The notes under the pieces: generated by a model
Told to the model about the DNA's origin: nothing
What the model saw: only the letters and a program-made list of their open reading frames with translations
The model's database searches: none
Shown: positions 22,656-34,962 of the stretch, one piece after another
How the letters are laid out: every line of letters begins with the position of its first letter
How positions within the stretch are numbered: position 1 is the stretch's first letter
DNA from: Siphonodentalium dalli
Lineage: Eukaryota > Mollusca > Scaphopoda > Gadilida > Siphonodentaliidae
Direction: 5' to 3'
Assembly: GCA_032622095.1 (NCBI GenBank)
Contig: CP136061.1
Location: forward strand, 43,407,797-43,471,796
Length of the DNA: 64,000 bases
Made by a program: the position numbers and the translations under genes

Positions 22656-23040
22656 TTGTGTAAAGTTACAAAACAATTGATCAGGAAATTCATGAGTACT
22701 AGTTAGAACAAAACTACACGTATGTGGCAAACCAATTCTTGTCGTAAAAGGGGACAGCTCCACTAAAATATTCGATCGATGATGATAAGGCCCCCAGTTG
22801 GCGGCCACTCAACGCATTTTATGCATGAGGTCGAAAAGTACCCCTCCATTGAAGCTGCAGTACACCTAATAGGGTTATATATTACGCGATGACCTCGCTG
22901 AACAATGGGCCGTATCACTCTCTATGAATGGTGTACGTTCGTAAAAGTCGGTGAAACTTGAAAGGACACACAACAAAATGTTAAATTTAAAAATTTCAAA
23001 CATAAACAAAAAATAAAACTTAAAAAAAAAAATTGATTTT
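22656..23040. other. Spacer between two foldback structures
   Basis: No gene seen. It ends in an A-rich stretch (22980-23035). Confidence 0.4.
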
Positions 23041-24682
23041 GTTGCAAATTGTTACTCACTTGGTTATTATACGTGTTAGGTAATTAACTGACAACTAAAT
23101 GTTCTATTATGGTTGTCCCAATTCCGAATGGGGCATGACAAATTCATTTTAAAGTATGGAAATTTGCGGAGAACCTCGTTTGTGATTCTGACCATATTAT
23201 TGAAAGGAAATGGGCAGAACTTTGAGACGGAACTGAGATGAACCATAATATGTGGCTCTTCTGGTCCATTGTGATAAACCAATATCAACTGGTTACAGGA
23301 TGGTTGCCAAGATGGTAGCCAGGGAGTTACTCCATGTGAGGTGAATTGGTATACATGGAGTTAATGTATGTCATGAATGATGTGAATATTTATACAATGA
23401 GTGACTATATGGTTATGAGTGTGTTGTCCATAGTGAGATGTATTGGTATACAGGGAGAGGTCATGGTCATGTGTGGGGTGAATCGGTATGAATGGTGTGA
23501 CTGTATGGTGTATGGTTGTGTGTGTCATGTACGGGTGCACATCGTGTGCCTGTATGGACATTGATGTGGTATATGGATGTAGCTACATGGTCATCTATGT
23601 ATTGATTAAATATATATGGAGTGACTGTAAGGTCATGGGTGGGATGTACATGTGTTTCTGTATGCTCACGAATGGGGTGTGTGGATAAATAGTGAGTGAT
23701 TTTATGGTCAGGGGTAATGTGTATGGTATACATATCCACCTCACCATTGGCCATATCACTCACTGTATCCTTATTTGTCACACCATAGCCGAATAGCCAC
23801 GAAAGATATACTAATACACCCCAGCCATGTCAGTATAGTCACTCCATGTGAGCATATGCACATCATCCGTGGCCATATAGCCACTTACAAGGACACTTCC
23901 TATATACCCACACGATAATGTCCACCCAGCTTACTCCAGGTATGCATATAGACTTCAATCATGACAGTACAGTCATTCCATGTATACCACACATTACCCG
24001 TAACCATAAAATCACTCACTATTTATTCACACACCCCATCCATGATCATACAGAAAACACATGTACATCCCACCCATGACCTTACAGTCACTCCATATAT
24101 ACATAATCAATACATAGATGACCATGTAGCTATATCCATACACCACACCAATGTCCATACAGGCACATCGGATGCACCCGTACGGGATAGACACAACCAT
24201 ACACCATACAGTGACTCCATGAATACCGATACACTCCACACCTGACCATGACCTCTCCCTGTATACCTATAAATATCACTATGGACAACACAAGCATAAC
24301 CATATAGTCACTCATTGTATATATATTCACATCATTCATGACATACACTAACTCCATGTATACCTATTCACCTCACCTCTGATCATAGAGTAACTCCATG
24401 TCTACCATCTTGGCCTCAATTCTGTATCCAGTTGATATTGGTTTATCATAATTGACCAGAAGAGCCATATATTATGTTTCATCTCAGTTCCGTCTCAAAG
24501 TTCTGCCCATTTTCTTTCAATAATATGGTCAGAATCACAAAAGAGGTTCTCCGCAAATTGCCATACTTTAAAATTAATTTGTCATGCCCCATACGGAACT
24601 GGGACAACCATAATAGAACATTTAGTTGTCAGTTAATTACCTATCACGTATAATAACCAAGTGAGTCACAATTTGCTACATT
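23041..24682. mobile_element. Foldback-like element with repetitive 0.7 kb arms
   Basis: The left arm (about 23041-23741) and right arm (about 23977-24682) are inverted copies around a loop of about 235 bp. The inner part of each arm is built from degenerate short units containing TATGGTCATG, TGTATGG and GAGTGACT words, and the loop continues the same style in reverse. Long inverted arms made of subrepeats are the hallmark of Foldback-type elements. No transposase frame is present. Frames through the arms are low-complexity artefacts. Confidence 0.65.
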
Positions 24683-25574
24683 TTCGGATAACGCAGAGAA
24701 TAATGTTATATATATAATATTATAATGATGTATGTAAAAAAATAAATTTTACCAATTTGGTTGCCATTTTGGAAGCCATCTTGAGCAATTTGGTCTATAA
24801 ACACCATAGTGGGACACATTCAGGATAAACCAATACAATAAACACCTTTTAATCCAAAGATAGTTACATATTACAAGACAAAATGGTCCAAACCTGAAAA
24901 GTAAATTTTTGCCGATATTTATGTCAAGTTTTTGAGAGAAAAGTCCAATGATTTTGGTGATGTCAGTGGTGGCAACAGTAACAATTAACCATGGTGCAGA
25001 AGACATGTTAGTATTCAATCTATAGAAGGCATAATAGCGAATTTTGTACATCAACCACAACTTGTAAGCGATTGCAGGGCACCCTAGGGCAATATTTATC
25101 ATTTTCCATATTTTGGCGGCCATTTTGGCAGCCATTTTGAGCCAAAGTAAGAATTTTGGTTCCAGTGAGTTGGAATATTCATAAGTAATGGTATGCCTCA
25201 CTTAATTGCAACCTTCTGTTCATTTCTTGTGGAAATATGACTAGAATCCCAGTTGTGATTTTTTGTAAAATTTTATACCGCGTTCTACAAAATCGAATTT
25301 TTGAGGGATCACAAGCGGATAGGACCCCAATAATTGCATGTTTAATTGCTCCAATGATCAGTTAATATACAAAATACAAAATAAAGTCATATTACTCAAC
25401 CAGTTCCAAACAGCATGAACTGATCTAGACGATATTTGAGAAAAAATGCCATATTTTCAACTTCCGGCGGCCATTTTGGTGGCCATCTTTGATGGTGAGT
25501 TTCAATTTTGGCCCAAAATAGTGTCAATATGTCTTAGCTTCATAAAAATATATACATTTTACTAGATTAGTCAT
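24683..25574. repeat. Region with repeated GCCATTTTGG words
   Basis: Short motifs of the type GGCGGCCATTTTGG occur near 24767, 25108, 25125 and 25467. The minus-strand frame at 24749-25201 that passes through two of them reads MAAKMAAK and is probably fortuitous. No element boundary is seen. Confidence 0.35.
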
Positions 25575-25913
25575 GTGAATTTGCAACAAATTCCAAGTAA
25601 CTGGTTTTACGTCTGGGGAAATCTGGGGGGAGGGGTATACTTTTTAGGGCGCTATAACAAAAATTGCTCAATGCTGACAGATGGCCAGCCGATAAAATCT
25701 TGTTGTCGGATACCTGAATTTACAAAATCCGCAGAGAAAAAAACTTTATACGCGAAAACAAGCATTCGTGAATTCCGGGTGTTTGGCGACCGGACTACTG
25801 CCGTTGTTAGTTATTCTAACAATACGGTCGACAGCGAAATTGTATACAGAAATATGCTAATGCAAATCCGCCCAAAGGCAACTTCATACGCTTATTGGGA
25901 GAAATATTGTTAG
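25575..25913 (+). CDS. Hypothetical protein fragment, 112 residues
   Basis: This open frame has balanced composition in its second half (SIREFRVFGDRTTAVVSYSN) and ends WEKYC. No motif is recognised. It could be a decayed transposon gene piece or chance; its length is only modestly above background. Confidence 0.18.
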   Translation: MNLQQIPSNWFYVWGNLGGGVYFLGRYNKNCSMLTDGQPIKSCCRIPEFTKSAEKKTLYAKTSIREFRVFGDRTTAVVSYSNNTVDSEIVYRNMLMQIRPKATSYAYWEKYC

Positions 25914-26144
25914 CTGAAAATCCTCGCTACGAATGTGATTATTCCAATATTAAAATTCGATGCCCTGTTTCCAATTACTGAAATTGTAGAGGCTTAACTC
26001 CGGGAGCGTTCACGCTTCGCGCATATGTCTTCGATAGCTAATTAATGTTCAGGATAATTATGTTAAGAGCAGACAAACATAAACGGTGCTTCTTTTGGAA
26101 TGTATTGAACCCAATTCAATCCTCCATTTAATAGTTCAACAGAA

Positions 26145-26770
26145 AATATGCATTCAATGGATTATTTTGAGTCGATGTCGGTTCGCGGGCGGGCGGTGGG
26201 CAGATGGCGATATCGCGACAACTTGAACAAGTATCAACTGATTTTGTTGATATTTGGTATATATATAAGACTTGCTTTAATGGAATTAAGAAATATCTTC
26301 CTCATAGAAATATGCGAATGCTGTATCACTCGCTCATCCATGTAGTTACTTAATGTATGGCGTTGAGATATGGAGTAATTCAAAAAATTTAATACACTGA
26401 TAGTATACAGCAAAAGAACGCTATATATACGAATATTGCACAGTGCTAAACTTAAGAGTCACATTGAGCCTCTCTTTAAAAAAATGTCTCAAAGGCATAA
26501 GACCTGTATATTGTCATAGTGTCTCAGTATATGCATGACTGGCATTTTAATGCGTTTCCATTTCCACTTTTGGAGACCTTCGCTGATCGTGATCAGTCGA
26601 GAACTAAAACTAGACAGAGTGGAAGAATATCCAAAAATAAATGCAGAACCACATTTTCAGAATATCTCACAATACACAATTTTCACGAAATATGGAATCA
26701 GGTTGATTTAAATATTATGGTCTGTACACATTCAAAAGACAAGTATCACAGATGTCATTAACTGCTACTC
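26145..26770 (+). pseudogene. Decayed LINE reverse-transcriptase C-terminal fragment
   Basis: Pieces in different frames read KYLPHRNMRMLYHSLIH, then YLMYGVEIW, then QKNA..., FKKMSQRHKT and finally QYMHDWHFNAFPFPLL. This order matches the region after the catalytic YADD motif in CR1/L2-like non-LTR retrotransposons (LYxSLIxxxLxYGxxIW and the following helices). Several frameshifts and stops break it. There is no upstream reverse-transcriptase core, so it is a short 5'-truncated relic. Confidence 0.5.
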
Positions 26771-26928
26771 GCAGCAAGTAGAATGCAAAAATATTGAATG
26801 CCAAGATTTCTACACAGGTATTATGTATAATGACAAATAAGACATTGTTCATCATTAATATACCAATTTAACCATACTATACCAATTTAAAGACATATTA
26901 TGTACTTATTCGTGTGCGTGAAACTAAT

Positions 26929-27221
26929 AAGTTGGTATTCAGGCGCTATGCCAACTTGAGGAATGTATAGCATTCTAGTAAAATCGCCGAAAATTAAAAA
27001 CAAATCGACCTTACCACTTCATAGAAAACATCGTCTGAACTACGCACAATTGTAAATATTTACTTCTCGATTCGGGACGCAACTATCTGCGATAAACTAA
27101 TGAAAACGATGTCACCATCGAGAGTCACTGTATTTAACATTATATTTGTTGTCAATTTGTATATAATATTTATAACATTTTCTACTTTGAGAAAGATTAT
27201 TCTCCATTTCTATTTGATCAC
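26929..27221 (-). repeat. Dispersed repeat, copy 2
   Basis: Reverse complement of 9113-9400; see that entry. The shared segments include CAGACGATGTTTTCTATG and AGAATGCTATA. Confidence 0.6.
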
Positions 27222-27577
27222 TATTATATATTTACATACTAAGTGTGATTATCACTAAATCCAGCATTCCGATTGGTCGGCGCCCACGTGACTAGTTGCA
27301 GTTATTTCTCGATGAACGCACAAGAGCTCATAACTGCAGCCCCATAATTACATCACCGCGTCATCGGTTTCGGAAAGAAGAACGCGTAATGTTTTGGGCG
27401 CATTTGGACTCGCGCAGGATTGACTTAATAAGTCATCAGGTTTCAATATAAAGAAAGTGTTCCTGTTAACTTTTGCCAAGGGTGCTATGTGATATTTTGG
27501 GCTGGTTATGTCACGATACACTTTTCGATTTAAATGCATTTACAAAAGCGGATTTTTCGCTAAATGTATATAAATAG

Positions 27578-27687
27578 AAGGATTAACTGTCATGTGGACT
27601 GTTTTTATGGAGATGTAACCGTGAGTTATGACCACTTACCTCACAGTTACATCTCCATAAAAACAGTCCACATGACAGTAAATCCTT
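27578..27687. repeat. 110-bp near-perfect palindrome
   Basis: Two arms of about 48 bases, sharing CTGTCATGTGGACTGTTTTT and GGAGATGTAAC, flank a 13-base loop. The outer flanks (TATATAAATAG and TATATAAATG) are also partly complementary. It could be a very short foldback MITE or a hairpin RNA template. No copy was noticed elsewhere in the window. Confidence 0.85.
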
Positions 27688-27860
27688 ATATAAATGCACA
27701 AAATAAATAAAAAGCCCAATAAAGTTATAAAATAAATGTCAGTGGGTGTGTGGTTCAGGCGGACTGTCGTTTCTTATATTCACAATAGGATATAATTTGT
27801 GTAGTCAGTACAATGTAAGAAAACAGCTACAAATATGGTTTATCTGAGAACCAAATACCA

Positions 27861-28760
27861 ACATAGAACATAACATTTTGGTTACACACTGCTTTGGTTC
27901 CAACTGGAACCAATATATTAAGTTTGGTTCTTCAAAGAACCCACCGAATTCAAGGTGTGTGGGAACACGGCCTAGCTTAAATTTCATAGTCTACAGTTCA
28001 ACAATATGTCCACGCGTTTGGGGTTAAGGTGATATGGGGAAAACTAAATCGGGATTCCTTTGAAATACCAATGCACATATGCATAGATTGTGTTGAGTTA
28101 TTATGTGTAGACTTTGATCATTTGATTCCAAGCGGGGGTAACTCTATTGCTCATATCACAAATAGGATGGGGAGAATGGAACGATAACTTAATATAATTC
28201 GAAGTCTCCTTCAGACATCAGAACATCTTCCGATCTTCGGGGTCTATTCGGCGAATCAGCATCGTGTAGTATACATTTTAAACGGTACAACGTATATTTA
28301 CAAACTAATAGAACAATCAGAAACATAGACACCTCCAAGGTGCGTATAACCTGCACATAGTGTCATGGGACAATTGTTTCCTATTTTGCATTTACTGAAC
28401 CAAATGAGGAACCCAAAGGAACTATTTTGGTTCCATGTTCTGGTTCTATCCGGGGAACCATATAGAGAACCAAACCAGGTCACATTCCCCTCATGAAAAA
28501 AAATAGAAATAAGTTTCGCTCCATGTTAACAAGTTTGATTCCATGTGGAACCAAAATGTCTGTGTATTTGGTTCTTTATTTTAGTTATTTGTGAGGAACC
28601 AAAACATGTATGGTTGGTTCTTAATTTGGTTCTTTATTTGGTTCTTCATTAAGAACCAAAACATGTTTGTTTTGTTCTTCTGGTTCTCCTACTGGCCATG
28701 GGGCAAGCCTGGGAATCAGTTTTGGCTCCCCGGGGAACCATATTTTTTCTGTGTGTATGC
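27861..28760. repeat. Region dense in GGTTCT and GGAACC words
   Basis: Many copies of TTTGGTTCTT, GAACCAAA and GGGGAACCAT occur on both strands, especially at 28560-28700. They pair into several small inverted repeats. The family and boundaries are not clear; this may be a decayed TIR element of this composition. Confidence 0.4.
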
Positions 28761-31700
28761 AACATGAAACTAGAATGCACTCAGAGAGATGCCAACGTGC
28801 GCAAAAATGTAATAAACAATAATTTAAAAAATAATTTCACTGTATTTTACTTAATTTATTTAATTTAATTTAATGTTAGCAAAAAAAGACAATTATCATT
28901 TCTCATTTCATCACAGATAAAAGGCAAATTACTATATTAATCATTTAAGTAATTAAAACCAATTCCATGTTGCCGAAAGGATGAGACTTTAATATCGATT
29001 ACATTTTTTTCAGCGGCATATTTTCATTTTCATTTTCCGATAGTCAAAGTTGACCAAAGGAGCAATTATAAGAAATAATTAATACTATTTGTGTAAATAT
29101 TGATAGCAGCCAATATGCAACAATAAATATCAATAATTAATCAATAATTAATCAATAACGATCATTTTATGTAATAATAAACTCTTCAAACGGTGTTTGT
29201 GTCAACAAATGCGTTTTGTTTTGTATTACGTCATTCGTCGTATTTGACCCGGAACTCGTCTGAAGGTTAGGCTATTCAGCCCATTGCGTCGAATTACGAA
29301 ATCGCGTTTTGAATGTCTCTCTTTTCCCGCACGATAAAAAGAGGTCTTCGCACGAACCAAAAATGATAGAACTTCCCAATTATAAGTAAAAATACCTAAA
29401 TGAAGGAGTCTATGTAGGTCCCGAAGGAGTCTATAGACTCTTTGCTGTAGAGTTCTGATGGAGAAAATGTAGGTCGATCTATTTTTGTCATAACTCTGAC
29501 GTATTTTGACCTGGGAGAAAAAATCGAAATCGAGGCTCACTACGAGCATGCCAGTTTTAAATATAGAAACAGGGAATCCCGACAAATGGCGATATCGGCG
29601 ACAAACAAATAATCGAAAACAACACATAAAATTAACATAACAAAAACGCGGCACTGTAAAAATGTCAGAACGCCACGAGGTTTTACGTCGTTTTTGGTGA
29701 CGTCATGGAGTGAAACGGAGTAGGGTGACACCAACCTACGAATCTGTCTGATCGCCATACTGTTGCGCGAGCGCACGTAATTACATTCATGTTGCAGCAG
29801 AGTCATTATAATTGCGTTCAATTAAAGTTCGAAGTGTGATTTCGAGGATATATACGATTTGTTAGCCCTAAATACGTTCTTGTTGTGTGTATTTCAAGGT
29901 TAAAGGGACGGGCGGCCTTCGTTTTAGTTTATATTTTAGAAATAACATTTATCAAATTATGATAATTTCCTCAAGAATATACTAATAATATAGCATAGTG
30001 ATGTTATGGATGCGATATTATTCACAAACACTTTGTATCAGAGAAAATGCAGATCGAGTGTTGTTTAGTTTCTCACAAAAAGCGCAGTGATTTTTTTTAT
30101 AAGCAGAATCACGATATTGCGTCATTTCCTTATTTAAATTGCGCTGATTATACGTCGATCGTAAAACCCCTAATATGGTGCGTCTGCAACTTACAACTCA
30201 CAATACTATCGTAGTAAATTCCTTATTTGGTATGTGACGTAATTACCATAGGTTAGAAGAAAATAATAACTGGATTGAAAAATATTCATCTCTATACGAA
30301 TAATTATATTATGTACAAGTTTTCCCAATCATTAAGTAACGTGGATTAGCTGGATTTTGAACTGATGGAATGGAGCGGGTAGAATGGGTCGATTTAAACA
30401 ACATTTGGTTTGATTTGAATGTGAATGTGATTTTTATTGGCGCCAATAATTTGATCTTCGCATCACACAGCGCTACGGAACATTTTCATTGGACGATCCG
30501 GTAGTTCCGAGTGTTTGTCTATAAACAGATGTTTCTGTAACGTTTTGTATGTTACTTCACTGTAACATGAAAAACATTCTGGTAAATATACATATATTCT
30601 TTACAAATGGTATAAACACCGGGGCTTGTAAGCACTCGCTGCTCTGCCACTCCGCCCCCAATCGCATACACTAACATTATACGCCGAACCCTCCCCCGCA
30701 CAGACCTTTTGAACGACACCTGCTTTACGGCATTATAATGTACACAAGACGACATATCTACGTGTATACTAACCTTGATGTATAGAGCAGACATGTATAT
30801 ATAAGTACGGTCCATGCGGGCAGTATGGGTTTGGAGGGGCAGTGGAGCGTAATATAAGCCCATGAATAAAGCACTATAGCATAATTAAATGAGCTGACTT
30901 TTGCACCACAGAGATGATTGAACGTCAATATAACTGATGGAAAATCCTTAATTTTTATCTTCGTAAGAAGCGGCACACACCCCATGATATCGTTTTATAT
31001 ATAGAAGAACAATTATTGGGAAAATATTGAAACTATGAGCCCTCTTCTCTTGCCGAATGCTCTATATTGGTCCAGTTTATAAGCCTGTACATTTAAAATC
31101 ATTTTAGTAGTCATAATTTATCTTTATTTGGAAAAATCAATTATATGGTAAGGGAAATATGTGCTATCGGCGCTTACTCAGATCCAGCCACCCGCCAGGA
31201 CCTTGTAACCTGGAGTTTTTTCCTGCAATGCCCTCTCGCCCTGGCTTGGTATGAAAAAACAATTGGCTAAAGAAATTCTGACTAATTTGTTGTCAATCGG
31301 ATGGGGGTTTTCAAAAAAACAAAATGTGACACACACACTAGTTATGTACATACACGAAATGTGACACACATGCACACTATAGTTCTGTACATGCCAAATT
31401 GCCAATGCCGGTTTGCCAGTTTCATGAGTTTGTCCATGAATCATTTTCGAAATTTTATACTTCGTAAAAATTGGCATGGAACCCTGTGTATATCGGTAAC
31501 GTTTGTTTGTGACATACTGGATGTGTATATAGTTCTCATGTCTTTAAATCGATAGCGAAGGAAGTTAATCAAGTTAGAATTTCCACACTCTGCGTTGGAG
31601 CCGGCATCTGTCAGTTTTCCTCAACAACTTGCAAATTATGTGTAATTAGATACTACGTCAGACGGATGTGTTACCGCCATCGTGTGCTGCGTGAAGATAT

Positions 31701-32195
31701 ACTTGTGACAGCCTAGTGACTCCTGCCAATTCCCAAACCACGAGACACAAAACAGACACACATTTATCTTCCGTTTCTTTTCACCGTAATATAATTTTAT
31801 GAAATAAGAGCTCATTAAAGAAATGTCGTCTGTTGTCTGGACAGTTGATGGGCAGGATTCATAATAGCTATAGCAGGACTGAATTAGTCGAAGCTATCTT
31901 TAACTATGTAGATGTGTGTATTTTTTCTTTGTATTCTTTTGAATTGTTTTCCTGATATTTAATCATTGTTATGCTGTTATGCGTATGTGTGATGTTCGGC
32001 CCCAAAACTTACTTTGCCCCTCTCCCTGTTTACAATAATATTATTCATACAAAATGTTGAAGGAGAGATTCAAAATCATATATAGGTTAAACATATTTAC
32101 ATTTACAAATGAGTGGGTTCGGGGTTTGGGGTGGGAGGTGCCAAAACCGATTTGTGACTAATTTGCTTTTTGTGGCTGTTCTGAAATGCGTTTGA
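28761..32195. other. Long stretch without a supported gene
   Basis: It holds tandem TTTAA near 28852 and a minus-strand frame of 142 codons at 29226-29654 that is basic (RRNGLNSLTFRRVPGQIRRM) but matches nothing I know. Other frames are near 100 codons or less. The last 200-300 bases before 32196 are probably the 3' untranslated end of the minus-strand LINE that follows. Confidence 0.35.
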
Positions 32196-33430
32196 TTATC
32201 CGACTTCGAATCGTTTAGTCGCTGTTATATATCGATGGACTATTTTGAAGAGAATTTTGTTTCTTCTATTTGAGATATCGGGAATTCCGAGAAGTAAATC
32301 ATTGATATGTGTAATTTTCAGTCCTTCTTGGTATAAGTTTTGACACATTTCCATTCGTTCGGTGTGAAATAGGGGACACGCCCAGAGGTAGTGGTAAGTA
32401 TCTTCGCATGGATTTCCACAATGGCATTGGGGGCTGTCAGAGATATAATTTTGGAACATATCGGAACGTAGGCTGCTGCATTTGTTACGCAATTTGGCAT
32501 GGGCGACATTAAGCGTTCTACGACCTGTATAGAAGTATGATGGTGGTTTTACTGTAGGATCTATTAATTCGAGATAAAATTTGAAGTCTGCGATAGATTC
32601 GGCATCTGTTATTTCTGTGGGTATGTCATTCCACGATTTTAAAGTAGCGGGGAAGAATGATTTTTTAAAATGCTCGGTGTTACAGAAGTAAGAATAAAAT
32701 TTTCCCGGTTTTCTCAAGTTATATCCAGAGACTTCAGATGATCTAGGTGTTAGAAGATTTTGTAGGTATTCGGGGGCATCGTCATTTACTATTTTATACA
32801 TTGCTTGTAGTTTATGGATCTCTCTTCTCTTGCTCAGTGTTGGCCAGCCAACTTCATTTAGGAGGTTTATATTGGACACTGATCGCGTGAGGCCACTAAC
32901 TGTTCGGGCGGCATCGAAATGTAATCGGTCGAGCTTCTCGGTTAGGTATTTGGGGGCACAATCCCAGACTACATCGGAGTAATCAAATAGTGGTAGGATA
33001 AAAGTTTTATAAATGCTTTCAAGCGATCTTCGGTCAAGCTGATACTTAAATCTTCGGAGCTGTGCTAAGCGTGAGGCTATTCTGTTTTTTATACCATTTA
33101 GGTGATTGTTCCATTTTAAGTTAGCTTGGAGTTCCAGACCGAGGTGTTTATGTGTTTCAACAAATGAGATTGGATCCTGTTCAAAGGTTAAGTCGGGGGT
33201 ATCCCCAGAAGTCCCCGTTAGTGCATAGGACATACTAATTGTTTTAGAAGGATTAAAGTTTACTAACCAGTTTTCAGACCATTGTGCTATGATTTGGAGG
33301 TCACTATTCATGACGCGGCCTAATTCATTTAGGTCATAGTGACTATTTGTTAGACATGTGTCGTCGGCGTACATTCTCGTAAAAGAAAGTATGTTGTCTG
33401 GTAAATCGTTGATATAGACAAGGAAGCGAT
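32196..33430 (-). mobile_element. 5'-truncated CR1/Jockey-like LINE
   Basis: The open frame runs from about 33425 to 32196. It begins inside the reverse transcriptase with FLVYINDLPDN, has the catalytic MYADDT motif, then HLGLELQANLKW, RRFKYQLDRRSLESIYKTF and YSDVVWDCAP of the thumb region. It ends with a zinc-knuckle-like part (CHCGNPCEDTYHYLWACP). About 410 residues survive, unbroken. Endonuclease and the front of the reverse transcriptase are missing, so it cannot move by itself. A close but more decayed relative is at 55904-57170 on the same strand. Confidence 0.85.
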
Positions 33431-33466
33431 CATACTACATACCATATTCGCAACGGATGTTAACAC

Positions 33467-33958
33467 CATGGAACATCACTATACTTTTATTTAGCAATCG
33501 CCCACAAACTAAGACACCCCCAATCATATAAGGAATTAACTGCATCCATCGTAGAAATTCGTGCCCCGTGGACTAAAGAAGCTTGTTTCAATTATATTAA
33601 AGCCATGCATCATATTAGATGCGATGGTAATGAGATTCTCGAAGTCTCATTCTTTTATCAACTATTAGATCGAAATGCAGTTTTATATACGGCTTCATAT
33701 GGCACGAGTATTACTTGTAATTACGCAAGACGATTTCGCCATTCTGCCACGGGGTTCCCCGTCGATCCAGACGCCTTGACATTTTCCTTGGAATTGCGCC
33801 ACAATGTCTTGGTAATGGATGTCAAACGAGAAAAGTCAACTCTTGCAAATATAGAATTGTTTGTCGCTTTTAAGCTTGTCAATATTTACCCCCTAACTCA
33901 AACAATTCTCGCTCTGAATATTTCCTTGCAGCTCGCGGGCAGCCCAACACAGCTATAG
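33467..33958 (+). pseudogene. OTU-like protease domain fragment
   Basis: The open frame reads SLYFYLAIAHKLRHPQSYKE, then IRAPWTKEACFNYIKAM, then CDGNEILEVSFFYQLLDRNA. The pattern of small hydrophobics, a Pro/His-rich loop followed by the helix and the later GxEI motif, resembles the OTU cysteine protease fold between its catalytic Cys helix and the second half. The catalytic Asp-Gly-x-x-Cys motif itself is not present because a stop lies just upstream. The C-terminal half (33720-33958) has no clear match. It is probably a relic, perhaps from a transposon that carried an OTU domain. Confidence 0.3.
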
Positions 33959-34223
33959 TTATAGGAGTCATTGTGTTGGACTATATTTGGTAAATTTCAA
34001 GTGGTTGTTCACTCCTGAGATCAATTTCATTGTCTGTGGTCCGTTCGTAATGCAGCGTGATTAATATCAATAATTAATGTAAGTTCAACATATATGGTAA
34101 TTAATTAGAGCCATTGTTTTTATATATGGTAATTAATTAGAGCCATTGTATTTTACTGTTTTTGGCAATTTTCAATTCCAGTTGTTAGCCCTTCCATGAC
34201 TGGAGCTTTCTGATTTGTTTGCG
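33959..34223. other. No gene; short tandem duplication
   Basis: A unit of about 36 bp containing GGTAATTAATTAGAGCCATT occurs twice at 34091-34160. Nothing else is seen. Confidence 0.4.
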
Positions 34224-34335
34224 GTCAATGCATTCTCTCGGAGCCTCGCATATATAAGAGAATTATTGGTCTAACAATATTTACCTTGACTTAACAAAAT
34301 AAATTTGAAGCCAGTGCGTTCTTATTTATGCGAGG
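34224..34335. repeat. Decayed copy of the 69-bp MITE hairpin
   Basis: GTCAATGCATTCTCTCGG, GCCTCGCATATATAAGAG and, further on, GCCAGTGCGTTC and ATGCGAGGCGA are eroded parts of the two palindromes found in the piggyBac-type MITEs at 11552 and 12812, with a shortened spacer. Terminal CCCTTTACCC repeats are not visible. Confidence 0.55.
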
Positions 34336-34352
34336 CGATGACTATGTGAGAA

Positions 34353-34962
34353 TTGGCCGTGGACACACACACCACAGTAGCGATGGCATAGTAGTTGTGA
34401 CGTCTTATCATGGTGGTGTTTGGTGATAATTGGTCGTCTTAATTACCATGCCATAGTTAGCAATGTCGCCGTTGCGTTTTCACACAATGAGTCTACCAAG
34501 CTCTATACTACCACCGTCGCAGCATTTTTCTCGAGGATTTATCTACCTGACTGTCTTGCAGCTGCTGATCTTTACTGATTGATTGATTGTTTATTTAACC
34601 CAACACCACAATTAAGTGGCGAATACAGAGTACAAATTAACATACATGTATATACATATATTTACAAAAGGGGGACAATTGTTGTCTGGCTTGTGTGTTG
34701 TACTATTATCATCATCAACATCATCATCATCACCATTATCATCACCATCGTCATCATCGTCGTCGTCATCGCCATAACCACCACCACCATCATCATCATC
34801 ATCACCATCAGCATCATCATCATCATCATCATCAACACGCAGCGGGCGATAGGGCTAGTTTGACAGAGTAATTATGATGATAAGTTATCACCAAACTCCA
34901 CCATAATTAGACACCACACCTACTATGTCATTGCCACTGTGGTACTGGTGTCCGCAGTCAAT
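34353..34962. mobile_element. TIR element enclosing an ATC microsatellite
   Basis: Arms 34353-34450 and 34869-34962 are inverted repeats with blocks CCACAGTAGCGATGGCATAG, GGTGGTGTTTGGTGATAA and GGACAC at the outer edges. Between them lie a TTGATTGATTGTTTATTTAA block resembling a retroposon 3' end and a long ATC/ATT/ACC microsatellite (34705-34835). It has no coding capacity. No target duplication was identified. Confidence 0.55.
34705..34835 (+). repeat. ATC-type microsatellite
   Basis: About 130 bp of imperfect tandem ATC with ATT, ACC and GTC variants. The frame reading Ile runs through it is an artefact. Confidence 0.9.

Noticed and set aside
23346-24357. Overlapping frames on both strands in the second foldback
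   Set aside because: They mirror each other in the two inverted arms and consist of low-complexity Val/Met/Tyr or His/Thr-rich text from the TATGG/CATGT words.
24749-25201. 150-codon minus-strand frame with MAAKMAAK
   Set aside because: It runs through the repeated GCCATTTTGG words, has no domain, and the MAAK stretch is a known type of artefact from such repeats.
34579-34863. Isoleucine/threonine-rich frame of 94 codons
   Set aside because: It is the ATC microsatellite read in frame.
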